Part shown: piece after piece, positions 7,411 through 15,126 of the stretch
How positions within the stretch are numbered: position 1 is the first letter of the stretch
How the letters are laid out: each line of letters starts with the position of its first letter
Assembly: GCA_001916715.1 (NCBI GenBank)
Contig: MNSZ01000050.1
Coordinates: 1-22,898 of the forward strand
Direction of reading: 5' to 3'
Source of the DNA: Firmicutes bacterium CAG:24053_14
GTDB taxonomy: Bacteria > Bacillota > Clostridia > Oscillospirales > Oscillospiraceae
Length of the DNA stretch: 22,898 nucleotides
Notes under the pieces: model-generated
What the model was told of the DNA's origin: nothing
Seen by the model: the letters and a program-made list of their open reading frames with translations, nothing else
The model's database searches: none
Position numbers and translations under genes: made by a program

Positions 7411-8178
7411 ATGAGAAACATAGCCTTGCGCCTGCGCTATGACGGCAGCCGCTATCACGGCTGGCAGGTGCAGAAAAACGACATTTCCGTGTGCAGCACG
7501 GTGCAGGATGCGCTCGCCAAGATCTGCGAGCACCCCGTGAAGCTAACAGGCTGCGGCCGCACCGACGCCGGAGTTCATGCGCTGCGATACTGTGCAAACT
7601 TCCGCACCGACTGCCGCATCCCGATCGACAGATTTGCGCTGGCCGCAAACTCGCGCCTGCCGGACGATATCGCGGTCGTTGACGCGGTCGAGGTCGATGA
7701 GAGGTTCAACTCGATATCCTCCTGCATAAAAAAAGAGTATATTTATAAAATACACAACTCCAACATCCGCGACCCCTTCCTTGAAAAGCGCGCCTGCTTT
7801 TATCCGCAGGAGCTTGACATGGAAAGAATGCAGGCGGCATCCGCCGCATTTGAGGGAACGCATGATTTTGCCGCCGTGCGCTCGCTCGGGACGCAGACAA
7901 AGACGACCGTCAGAACGGTGTACAGCTGCACGGCGGAAAAAACGGATGACCTTATAACCGTGTCCGTCTGCGCAAACGGCTTTTTGTACAACATGTGCCG
8001 CGCAATAGTCGGAACGCTTGTGTATGCGTCCTACGGGAAGATAGAACCCGAGGATATCCCCAAGCTCCTGGAACTTGGCGACCGAAGGCTCACAGGGCCG
8101 ACGATGCCGCCGCAGGGCTTGTATCTTAACAGAGTGTGGTATGAAGGTCCGGCCGGTATCATGATGCTGAAGGACTGA
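7411..8178 (+). CDS. truA: tRNA pseudouridine(38-40) synthase TruA
   Basis: Converts uridines 38-40 in the anticodon arm of tRNAs to pseudouridine; cytoplasmic. The protein is 255 residues, normal for the family. The catalytic aspartate is D52 in GCGRTDAGVHAL; the N-terminal LRYDGSRYHGWQ and the C-terminal GFLYNMCRAIVGTL stretch are also family hallmarks. GGAAAGG sits just before the ATG, 9 nt after the ecfT stop. Linkage of truA to ecfA1A2T is widespread in Firmicutes, usually following the ribosomal-protein operon. Here a methyltransferase gene precedes the block instead. Confidence 0.96.
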   Translation: MRNIALRLRYDGSRYHGWQVQKNDISVCSTVQDALAKICEHPVKLTGCGRTDAGVHALRYCANFRTDCRIPIDRFALAANSRLPDDIAVVDAVEVDERFNSISSCIKKEYIYKIHNSNIRDPFLEKRACFYPQELDMERMQAASAAFEGTHDFAAVRSLGTQTKTTVRTVYSCTAEKTDDLITVSVCANGFLYNMCRAIVGTLVYASYGKIEPEDIPKLLELGDRRLTGPTMPPQGLYLNRVWYEGPAGIMMLKD

Positions 8179-8185
8179 TTGCTAA

Positions 8186-9172
8186 ATGAAAAGAACCCTG
8201 AGCTTAGTGCTTATCCTGTGCGCTTTTCTGTGCGCCTGCACAGGGAAAACGGAGTTTTCCGAGTCGTTTCTCTGCGGCGAGGCCGAGGCCTACGCCGTGT
8301 GTGAAGAATGCCTGCTGACGGCAAGTGCCGGCAGCGTGAAATGCTTTGACTGCGCAGGAGAGCAGACGCTTGATTGCGAGCTTGAGGTAAAACCGGCGCG
8401 CATTGCAAAAAACGGCCTGAGCGCCGTGGCGTATGCCTATGGCGGCATGAGCATAGTTTTTCCCGACGGCGGCGTTATCGAAACGGATAACGGCATAAGG
8501 GATGTGCAGCTCTCTGCCGGCGGATACCTTGCCGTGTGCACGGAGCAGCCCGGCTATATGGGCAGCGTGACGGTTTATTCACCCGAGCGTGAGCGCATGT
8601 ACAAATGGTATTGCGCAAGCCAAAGACTTGTTTCCGCCGCTGTCTCGCCGGACGGAAAGTATCTTGCAGCGCTCACCGATGAGGGGATACGCCTGTTCTC
8701 GCTTGACAGCGAAAAAGAGCAAGCATCATTTTCAGCGCAGGGGCTGCGCGCGATAACCTGGCTTGGCGACCGAGTGTGCGGCATAGGCGAAAATGCGGCG
8801 TATGTATGCACTGACAAGGGAAAGAGCCGGGGCAAGCTTGAATTTGACGGCAAAACGATCGGCAAATTTGGGGTACTTGACAAAAAGCTCATAATAGAGG
8901 TGAGGGAACACGCTTCCGGAGGAGCGGGAGAGGTGTATATCCTCGATGACGACCTGAAGGTCAAGGACAGAATATCCGTCGGAGGCGAGGTATGGAGCCT
9001 CGACTGCCGAAACGGAAAAACAGCCGTGCTCACGCAAAACGGCGTGAGCGTGTACGACGGGGCAAAGCTTTTGTCCTGCCGAAAAGCTCAGGGAGCCGAA
9101 GAAGCCCTGCTGACCGACAGCGGCGAGATCATTGCCGTGGGCGGCGGCAGAGCATGGGTGACAGAGAAATGA
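8186..9172 (+). CDS. Predicted lipoprotein with beta-propeller-like repeats (DUF5711-like)
   Basis: A 328-residue exported protein. It has a lipoprotein signal: a basic start, a hydrophobic stretch and the lipobox LCAC ending at C18, so it should be anchored on the outer face of the membrane. The rest is a series of short beta-rich repeats with WD40/YVTN-like phrases such as VSPDGKYLAAL and RLFSLDSEKE, and Cys-rich strands early on. The phrase pattern (YKWYCASQRLVSAAVSPDG) resembles DUF5711 proteins of Clostridia, though those are often anchored by a helix, so this is a tentative family call. No catalytic motif is seen. The ribosome binding site is weak (AAGGA, 11 nt upstream). It lies between truA and the CvpA-like gene. 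Confidence 0.75.
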   Translation: MKRTLSLVLILCAFLCACTGKTEFSESFLCGEAEAYAVCEECLLTASAGSVKCFDCAGEQTLDCELEVKPARIAKNGLSAVAYAYGGMSIVFPDGGVIETDNGIRDVQLSAGGYLAVCTEQPGYMGSVTVYSPERERMYKWYCASQRLVSAAVSPDGKYLAALTDEGIRLFSLDSEKEQASFSAQGLRAITWLGDRVCGIGENAAYVCTDKGKSRGKLEFDGKTIGKFGVLDKKLIIEVREHASGGAGEVYILDDDLKVKDRISVGGEVWSLDCRNGKTAVLTQNGVSVYDGAKLLSCRKAQGAEEALLTDSGEIIAVGGGRAWVTEK

Positions 9173-9179
9173 AGAACGG

Positions 9180-9887
9180 ATGAGATTTGTAATTGAACTG
9201 AGTCTGCTGCTAATAATATTTTATTGTACATGGCGCGGATACAGGCGCGGAGCGGTCAATGCCGCGATAAGCCTGCTTGCCGTGATAATTGCCGTGACGG
9301 GCGGACTTGCGATATCCTCGTCGGCAGCGCCGTCGGCTGCGTATCCGCTTCGGCCGCTTCTTGCCGGGTACTTGGATTCGCAGCTCGAGGCCGAGGCCGC
9401 GCGCAGCGCCGGGATCGACGAAACGCGTATCGAGGATACGATAAAGGAAAAGCCTGAGTTGCTTACGCCGTATGCCGAAAGCTGCCTTGAAAGCCTCGGC
9501 TTTAATGAAAAGCGCGCGGAAAGCTATTGCGCAAACGCACAGAAGGTGTATTCGGCATACGAGATAGATGCGACTACCGCCGCGGCTCACGCCGGGAGCG
9601 AGGCCGTTGCCTACGCGATATGCTCGGTGATATTCTTTTTGCTGATAATGCTTTTCATATCGCTTATAAAACAGATATTCGGTCTGCGCTTCCGGATAAC
9701 GGACAACGTGGACGCTGACCTCTACGGAGGCGCCGCATTCGGCTTTGCGCGCGGCTGCATATATTGCATATGCCTGTGCTGGCTGCTGAGCTTTTGCGAA
9801 AATATGATAGGTAAAACAACATTGGACGATGGCCTGTTCAGCAGATTCTTCCTCATGCTGAGCAATGCGGCCGACAAACTATTTTGA
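9180..9887 (+). CDS. CvpA-like integral membrane protein
   Basis: A 235-residue protein with four likely membrane helices (about 4-18, 26-47, 143-167 and 181-206) and a polar, probably extracytoplasmic, segment of about 95 residues between helices 2 and 3. The start RGYRRGAVNAAISLLAV and the glycine-rich YGGAAFGFARG before the last helix match the CvpA/colicin V production family layout. The family's molecular role is not settled; it has been linked to envelope homeostasis. The gene starts 7 nt after the lipoprotein gene and ends 17 nt before clpE. Its ribosome binding site is poor, so translation may be coupled to the gene before it. Confidence 0.75.
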   Translation: MRFVIELSLLLIIFYCTWRGYRRGAVNAAISLLAVIIAVTGGLAISSSAAPSAAYPLRPLLAGYLDSQLEAEAARSAGIDETRIEDTIKEKPELLTPYAESCLESLGFNEKRAESYCANAQKVYSAYEIDATTAAAHAGSEAVAYAICSVIFFLLIMLFISLIKQIFGLRFRITDNVDADLYGGAAFGFARGCIYCICLCWLLSFCENMIGKTTLDDGLFSRFFLMLSNAADKLF

Positions 9888-9904
9888 TGATTGGAGGATA
9901 AAAA

Positions 9905-12247
9905 ATGCAGGCAAAAATGTGCTCACGCTGCGGCAAAAACGTCGCGGTGGTGTTTATTACGAAGCTTGAGGGCGGAGTTCAGAAAAACGAGGGACTGTGC
10001 CTTAAATGCGCAAGGGAGCTTCATATAAAGCCCGTTGACGATATGATCGAAAAAATGGGCATATCCGATGAGGATCTTGACAATCTCAGCGGCGAGATGA
10101 TGAACGCTCTCAACGGAGTCGAAAGCCTTATGGATATGAGCATCGACCCCGATAATGATGCAAACGACGATTCCGATGATGACGGTAAGACCGCAACATT
10201 CCCGTTTCTCAACAGACTGTTCGGGAACGGCAATAACACGCCTGCCGAGAGCAATAATTCCGCTGCGCAGCAGCCGCCCAAGGAGGGCGGAAAGCCGCCG
10301 AAGCGCAAGTTCTTGGACAATTACTGCATAAATCTTACCGACAGAGCAAGAGCCGGAAAGTTAGATAACATGATAGGCCGCGAGGAGGAGCTTGAGCGCG
10401 TTATCCAGATCCTCAACCGCCGCCAGAAGAATAACCCCTGCCTTATCGGCGAGCCGGGCGTCGGCAAAACCGCCGTTGCGGAGGGGCTTGCCCAGCGCAT
10501 AGCGCTCGATCAGGTGCCATATAAGCTTCGCGGTAAGGAGGTCTATCTTCTTGACCTGACGGCGCTGGTCGCCGGAACGCAGTTCAGAGGCCAGTTTGAA
10601 AGCCGCATGAAGGGACTTATCGAGGAGATCCGCAAGCAGGGCAATATAATCCTCGTTATTGACGAGGTGCATAACATCGTCGGCGCAGGCGACGCCGAGG
10701 GCAGCATGAACGCTGCGAACATCCTCAAGCCGGCGCTCTCAAGAGGCGAGATTCAGGTCATCGGTGCAACTACCTTCACCGAGTACCGCAAGCATATCGA
10801 AAAGGACTCCGCGCTCGAGCGCAGGTTCCAGCCTGTCACCATAAACGAGCCGTCCGTTGCCGACAGCATTGAGATACTCAAGGGCATCCGCCGCTATTAT
10901 GAGGACTATCACGGCGTTAAAATATCCGACGAAATGTGCGCCGAGGCCGTCAAAATGTCCGAGCGCTATATTACCGACCGTTTTCTGCCGGATAAGGCAA
11001 TTGACCTTATAGACGAGGCGTGCTCGGATGTAAACCTCAAGGATAAGAATATCATTCGCCGTGCCGAGCTTCGGAAGGATCTTGACGATCTGAAGTTTGA
11101 GCGTGAAACGCTCATGAGCGCAGATGCCCCCAAAGGTGAGGAGCTTACGGATGAAGCACTTGATAAACGCTACGAGCGCATAGCAGAGCTTCGCAGCAAG
11201 GAGATGCAGCGCGAGCAGGAGCTTGCGTCGCTTGAGCTTGAGGGAGTTCCGGAGCTTACGATAGATAATCTTGCGCGTATAATCGAGCTGTGGACCAAGA
11301 TCCCGGCATCATCCATCCGCAAGGATGAGTTCGAGCGCCTTGCGGAGCTTGATAAGCGCCTGAAAGCGCATATCGTCGGTCAGGACGAGGCGGTAAATGC
11401 CGTGTGCGCGGCAATAAAGCGCTCGCGCGTAGGCCTCAAGGCAAAGCGCAAGCCGACAAGCTTTATCTTTGTCGGCGGAACCGGCGTCGGCAAAACCGAG
11501 CTTGTAAAGCGCCTTGCAGCCGACCTTTTTGATTCGCCCGAGTCGCTTATAAGGCTCGATATGTCCGAGTTTATGGAAAAATTCAGCGTATCGCGCATTA
11601 TCGGTTCGCCTCCGGGCTATGTCGGCTATGACGAGGCAGGCCAGCTCACCGAGAAGATCCGCCGCAAGCCGTATTCTGTCGTGCTGTTTGACGAGATAGA
11701 AAAGGCGCATCCCGACGTTCTGAATATTCTTCTCCAGATCCTTGACGACGGCAGGATAACCGACGCTCAGGGCAGGACCGTAAACTTTGAAAACACCGTC
11801 ATCGTCATGACCACGAATGCAGGCTCCAACAGAAAGGGCGGCGCGATGGGCTTTGGCGGTACGGTAAACGATATGGGGCGTGAGCGTGCGCTCAAGGCTC
11901 TGGGCGAGTTCCTGCGGCCGGAGTTTATAAACCGCGTTGACGAGATCGTGTATTTCAACAGCCTTACGGAGGAAAACTTCCGCAGCATAGCCGAGCTTAT
12001 GCTCGAGGAAACGCGCGACGCCATTGCAGAGCGCGGCATAAGCATGACATGGAACACTGCGCTTATCGATTATCTTGTTCGCAAGAGCTATTCCGTCACC
12101 TACGGTGCGCGTAATCTGCGCCGCACGATCCAGAAGGACGTCGAGGATGCGATAGCGCAGAAGATAATCGACTGCCGCGGCGAGAATGCGGGGCATATCT
12201 CCGTTTCGGCCGATGATAACGGCGTTATTGTGGAGGTCGGCGAATGA
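9905..12247 (+). CDS. clpE: ATP-dependent Clp protease ATP-binding subunit, ClpE type
   Basis: A 780-residue Hsp100 unfoldase that would feed proteins to ClpP. Residues 1-40 form a zinc finger (C6/C9 and C32/C35) as in ClpE and McsA. An acidic, low-complexity linker follows (about 80-135), and the double Clp_N repeat of ClpC is missing. AAA-1: Walker A GEPGVGKTA (182-190) and Walker B ILVIDE (249-254). A short coiled middle domain spans about 380-450. AAA-2: Walker A GGTGVGKT (524-531), Walker B VVLFDE (592-597) and arginine R677 in PEFINRVDE. AMGFGG (MGF at 648-650) sits where the ClpP-docking loop lies in ClpC/ClpE. GGAGG is 7 nt before the ATG. No CtsR gene is present nearby. Confidence 0.92.
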   Translation: MQAKMCSRCGKNVAVVFITKLEGGVQKNEGLCLKCARELHIKPVDDMIEKMGISDEDLDNLSGEMMNALNGVESLMDMSIDPDNDANDDSDDDGKTATFPFLNRLFGNGNNTPAESNNSAAQQPPKEGGKPPKRKFLDNYCINLTDRARAGKLDNMIGREEELERVIQILNRRQKNNPCLIGEPGVGKTAVAEGLAQRIALDQVPYKLRGKEVYLLDLTALVAGTQFRGQFESRMKGLIEEIRKQGNIILVIDEVHNIVGAGDAEGSMNAANILKPALSRGEIQVIGATTFTEYRKHIEKDSALERRFQPVTINEPSVADSIEILKGIRRYYEDYHGVKISDEMCAEAVKMSERYITDRFLPDKAIDLIDEACSDVNLKDKNIIRRAELRKDLDDLKFERETLMSADAPKGEELTDEALDKRYERIAELRSKEMQREQELASLELEGVPELTIDNLARIIELWTKIPASSIRKDEFERLAELDKRLKAHIVGQDEAVNAVCAAIKRSRVGLKAKRKPTSFIFVGGTGVGKTELVKRLAADLFDSPESLIRLDMSEFMEKFSVSRIIGSPPGYVGYDEAGQLTEKIRRKPYSVVLFDEIEKAHPDVLNILLQILDDGRITDAQGRTVNFENTVIVMTTNAGSNRKGGAMGFGGTVNDMGRERALKALGEFLRPEFINRVDEIVYFNSLTEENFRSIAELMLEETRDAIAERGISMTWNTALIDYLVRKSYSVTYGARNLRRTIQKDVEDAIAQKIIDCRGENAGHISVSADDNGVIVEVGE

Positions 12248-13275
12248 TAAGGTTTGAAAGCGACTATCTCGAGGGCGCGGTGCCGGAGATAATGAGCCGG
12301 CTTATCGAAACAAATTATGAGCAGACCGCAGGCTACGGTGTTGACCCGTATTGCCGCGCGGCGCGCGAAAAGATAAAGCTCGAGTGCAATGCGTTCGACG
12401 CGGATATACATTTCCTCGTCGGCGGAACTCAGGCAAATCTTACGGTCATTGCAGCTGCGCTGCGTCCTCATCAGGGCGTCATGGCGGCCGAAACCGCGCA
12501 TATCGAGGCACACGAGACCGGTGCAATAGAAGCGACCGGTCACAAGGTCATAACCCTGCCGACAACAGACGGTAAGATAAACGCTGCCGACGTGAAGAAT
12601 TATGTCCTGCGCCACAGAGCAGATGAATCGTTTGAGCATATCGTCCAGCCGGCGATGGTGTATATCTCTCAGCCGACCGAGACCGGCACGGTGTATTCGC
12701 TGCCGGAGCTTGAGGAGCTTAGCTCCGTGTGCCGCGAGCTGGGGCTTATCCTGTTTGCAGACGGTGCGCGCCTATCCTGCGCGCTTGCCTGCGAGGGAAC
12801 GCCCACGCTGCGCGATCTTGCGCGGCTGTGCGACGTGTTCTACATCGGCGGAACAAAGCACGGCGCGCTCTTCGGCGAGGCAGTCGTCATAAAAAACGAT
12901 GCGATAAAAAAGGACTTTCGCTATATCATAAAGCAGCACGGCGGCATGTTCGCCAAGGGCAGGCTATTGGGTCTGCAATTTGACACGCTGTTTACGGACG
13001 GACTGTATTATAAAATCGGCAGGCGCGAGGTCGCGCAGACTGCGAAGCTGCGCGCCGCATTCGAGGCAAAGGGCATTGAGTTTGCCTACCCCTCGCCGAC
13101 AAATCAGCTGTTTCCGATACTGAGCAAGCCGCAGCTTGACGCTCTGCGCAAAAAATACAGCTTTTCCGTGCAGTCAGTGCTGCCCGACGGCGGCGCGGTA
13201 GTTCGCTTCTGCACGAGCTGGGCAAGCAAGGAGAGCGACGTTGATGCGCTCATTGCCGATATTAAGAACTTCTGA
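12244..13275 (+). CDS. Threonine aldolase-family PLP-dependent enzyme
   Basis: A 343-residue fold-type I PLP enzyme of the beta-eliminating lyase/threonine aldolase family, which cleaves L-threonine or L-allo-threonine to glycine and acetaldehyde. K205 in the IGGTKHG motif is the PLP lysine, D173 in FADGAR should contact the PLP ring nitrogen, and H86 in the AHIEAHE stretch is placed to stack on the cofactor. GGTQAN (60-65) is the phosphate-binding loop. GGAGG lies 7 nt upstream, and the start overlaps the clpE stop in an ATGA. Relatives annotated as low-specificity threonine aldolases include enzymes of other substrate preference, so the exact reaction is unproven. Confidence 0.88.
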   Translation: MIRFESDYLEGAVPEIMSRLIETNYEQTAGYGVDPYCRAAREKIKLECNAFDADIHFLVGGTQANLTVIAAALRPHQGVMAAETAHIEAHETGAIEATGHKVITLPTTDGKINAADVKNYVLRHRADESFEHIVQPAMVYISQPTETGTVYSLPELEELSSVCRELGLILFADGARLSCALACEGTPTLRDLARLCDVFYIGGTKHGALFGEAVVIKNDAIKKDFRYIIKQHGGMFAKGRLLGLQFDTLFTDGLYYKIGRREVAQTAKLRAAFEAKGIEFAYPSPTNQLFPILSKPQLDALRKKYSFSVQSVLPDGGAVVRFCTSWASKESDVDALIADIKNF

Positions 13276-13283
13276 GGTGTGCT

Positions 13284-13796
13284 ATGGGTAAAATAGAGAT
13301 AATCCAAGGCGATATCACAAAGCAGACGGTCGATGCCATCGTCAACGCGGCAAACTGCTCGCTGCTCGGCGGCGGCGGAGTGGACGGCGCGATACACAGA
13401 GCGGCAGGTCCGGAGCTTCTTTCCGAGTGCAGGACCCTCGGCGGCTGCAAAACGGGCGAGGCGAAAATCACAAAGGGCTATAAGCTGCCGGCAAGGTTCG
13501 TTATCCATACGCCCGGCCCGGTGTGGCACGGCGGAAATAACGGCGAGGCGGACAAGCTGCGCTCGTGCTATCGCAGCTGCCTTGTGCTGGCATCGGAAAA
13601 CGGCTGCAAAACGGTCGATTTTCCGTCCATATCCACGGGCGTTTATCATTTCCCGCTTGAAAAGGCATCCGAGATAGCGATAAAAACGATCTCCGAATAC
13701 CTCTTTGAGCACCCGGAGATCGAGCGCGTGCGCATGGTGTGCTTTGATGAGCGCACTAAGGGCTTTTACGAAAAGGCGCTGGAGAAGCTTAAATGA
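13284..13796 (+). CDS. Macrodomain protein, MacroD/YmdB type (O-acetyl-ADP-ribose deacetylase-like)
   Basis: A single-domain, 170-residue cytoplasmic protein. It has the macrodomain hallmarks: GDIT near the start, IVNAAN (N24), the glycine-rich loop LLGGGGVDGAIH (28-38) and the phosphate-binding loop SISTGVYHFP. The NAAN and GGGGVDGAIH pair is typical of MacroD-type enzymes, which hydrolyse O-acetyl-ADP-ribose or remove ADP-ribose from acidic residues. The common G after VY is H here. GAGGTG precedes the ATG, and the 3' end overlaps the rhomboid gene by 4 nt (ATGA). No ADP-ribosyltransferase gene is seen nearby, so it need not belong to a toxin-antitoxin pair. Confidence 0.92.
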   Translation: MGKIEIIQGDITKQTVDAIVNAANCSLLGGGGVDGAIHRAAGPELLSECRTLGGCKTGEAKITKGYKLPARFVIHTPGPVWHGGNNGEADKLRSCYRSCLVLASENGCKTVDFPSISTGVYHFPLEKASEIAIKTISEYLFEHPEIERVRMVCFDERTKGFYEKALEKLK

Positions 13797-14353
13797 AGAG
13801 ACTGTTCAGACTTCAATATAACGCTCCCGTCACTCTGACCTTTGCGCTCGTGTCTCTCGCGGCGCTGCTGCTCGGAAAGCTCACAAACGGCTGGACCGAT
13901 ACATATCTTTTCAGCGTCTGGCACTCGTCGCTGTCGGATATACTCACATATCCGCGCTTTTTCCTGCATGTTCTCGGCCATGTTGACTACGACCATTACA
14001 TAGGCAATATGATGATGATCCTTGTCGTCGGCCCGGGGCTTGAGGAAAAGTACGGCAGCCGCAATCTTTTGAGCGCTATCGTCATAACGGCGCTGGTGTC
14101 GGGGCTTGTGTACTGGTTCCTGTTTCCCGGCTCGATGCTAATGGGCGCGTCGGGCATAGTTTTTATGATGATAGTCATGGCCTCGCTTGCCGGCATGCGC
14201 GACGGATGCATCCCGATAACGCTTATCCTCGTGCTCATCCTCTACCTCGGCAGCGAGATAGTGGACGGCGTGATGCTTAAAGACAATGTTTCGCAGCTTA
14301 CGCATATAATCGGCGGCGTCTGCGGTGCGGTTCTGGGGCTTAGAAGACGATGA
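13793..14353 (+). CDS. Rhomboid family intramembrane serine protease
   Basis: A compact 186-residue membrane protease with about six hydrophobic segments. The catalytic serine is S120 in GASG and the catalytic histidine is H171 in LTHIIGG. H68 and N72 of the HYIGNMMM stretch provide the rhomboid oxyanion-site residues. All key residues are present, so it is probably active. It would cleave transmembrane substrates inside the bilayer; its targets are unknown. It overlaps both neighbours by ATGA, so its expression is likely coupled to the macrodomain and DUF523 genes. There is no extra soluble domain. Confidence 0.9.
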   Translation: MKRLFRLQYNAPVTLTFALVSLAALLLGKLTNGWTDTYLFSVWHSSLSDILTYPRFFLHVLGHVDYDHYIGNMMMILVVGPGLEEKYGSRNLLSAIVITALVSGLVYWFLFPGSMLMGASGIVFMMIVMASLAGMRDGCIPITLILVLILYLGSEIVDGVMLKDNVSQLTHIIGGVCGAVLGLRRR

Positions 14354-14781
14354 AAGAAAAAATTCTTATATCCGCATGCCTGCTGGGCTTTGACTGCAAG
14401 TATGACGGCGGCAATAACCGCATGGCGGATACCGATATAGAGGCGCTGTGCGAAAGGTTCGAGCTTATTCCCGTGTGTCCCGAGTGCTGCGGCGGACTTC
14501 CAACGCCGCGCACACCGTCTGAGCGCCTTGGAGACAGGGTCGTTTCAAAAACCGGAGCGGATGTGTCCGAGCAGTTTAAAAAAGGCGCTCGGGCAGCGCT
14601 CGGTCTTGCGCGGCACTTCGGCATAAAAACTGCCATACTCAAGGCGAACAGCCCATCCTGCGGCAGCGGGACGATATACGACGGCTCGTTTACCGGCACA
14701 CTCGTTCCCGGCGACGGAGTCACGGCCGAGCTTCTGAAAAAGCACGGCGTCAGAGTTACAGACGAAAATGCACTTCTTTGA
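14350..14781 (+). CDS. DUF523 (COG1683) protein, TudS-like
   Basis: A 143-residue protein of the DUF523 family. The conserved blocks ISACLLG (C10), CPECCGGL (C43, C46, C47), PTPRTPSE and LKANSPSCG (C104) are all present. Some family members (TudS) are [4Fe-4S] enzymes that desulfurize 2-thiouracil, and the conserved cysteines are the likely cluster ligands; activity here is inferred from family only. The start overlaps the rhomboid stop (ATGA). The stop codon lies in the loop of the terminator that ends this long gene run. Confidence 0.88.
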   Translation: MKEKILISACLLGFDCKYDGGNNRMADTDIEALCERFELIPVCPECCGGLPTPRTPSERLGDRVVSKTGADVSEQFKKGARAALGLARHFGIKTAILKANSPSCGSGTIYDGSFTGTLVPGDGVTAELLKKHGVRVTDENALL

Positions 14782-14796
14782 AAGAGGTGCATTTTT
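14767..14796 (+). terminator. Terminator ending the long ecf-clpE gene run
   Basis: A 12-bp stem AATGCACTTCTT/AAGAGGTGCATT (one G-U pair) with the loop formed by the TGA stop codon of the DUF523 gene, followed by more T residues. The stem includes the last codons of that gene. Confidence 0.85.
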
Positions 14797-14841
14797 CATA
14801 TTTTCGGCTCATATGCTTGTACAAAAAAAGGAGGCAGGCAT

Positions 14842-15126
14842 ATGTCATACGAGGAAAAACAGCAGCCGTCGGCAAAGACGCACAGCATAAGCATGGAAAA
14901 CCGAACGAAGCTCAACGTCACCGGCGTCGAGGATGTAGAGAGCTTTGACGAAAACGCGATCATCATGAACACAAGCCAGGGCGACCTCATCGTGCGCGGC
15001 ACCGGGCTGCATATAGGCAGGATAAGCCTTGACGTCGGACAGCTTAGCGTCGAGGGCAGCATAAGCGAGTTGAGCTACGAGGACAAAGCGCCCTCGGGCG
15101 GCTTCTGGCAGAAGCTTTTTGGATGA
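14842..15126 (+). CDS. yabP: Sporulation protein YabP
   Basis: A 94-residue protein. The core (about 20-80) with ENRTKLNVTGVEDVESFDE and GDLIVRGTGLHIGRISLDVG is the YabP/YqfC family signature. These small proteins are made in the mother cell and are needed for spore coat and cortex assembly in Bacillus. AAAGGAGG is 7 nt before the ATG. The gene directly abuts yabQ, as in other spore formers. Only about 45 nt separate it from the preceding terminator, and I could not define a convincing promoter there; a sporulation sigma factor site would be expected. Confidence 0.93.
   Translation: MSYEEKQQPSAKTHSISMENRTKLNVTGVEDVESFDENAIIMNTSQGDLIVRGTGLHIGRISLDVGQLSVEGSISELSYEDKAPSGGFWQKLFG

Noticed and set aside
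6811..7533. 240-residue minus-strand frame over ecfT and truA
   Set aside because: It spans the junction of two well-supported genes and is His/Arg/Ala-rich, as expected for an antisense reading.
11309..12196. 295-residue minus-strand frame inside clpE
   Set aside because: Antisense shadow of the AAA-2 region, whose codon pattern keeps the opposite frame open. No motif or start signal.
13284..13796. Macrodomain gene as the antitoxin of a DarTG-like system
   Set aside because: No DarT-like ADP-ribosyltransferase gene is adjacent, and the gene is embedded in a housekeeping-type run. A MacroD-type deacetylase/hydrolase fits better.
14787..14817. Possible sporulation sigma-E promoter before yabP
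   Set aside because: CATATT and CATATGCT words are present, but the spacing (7 or 16 nt depending on pairing) does not fit the usual 13-15 nt, so it is not listed.
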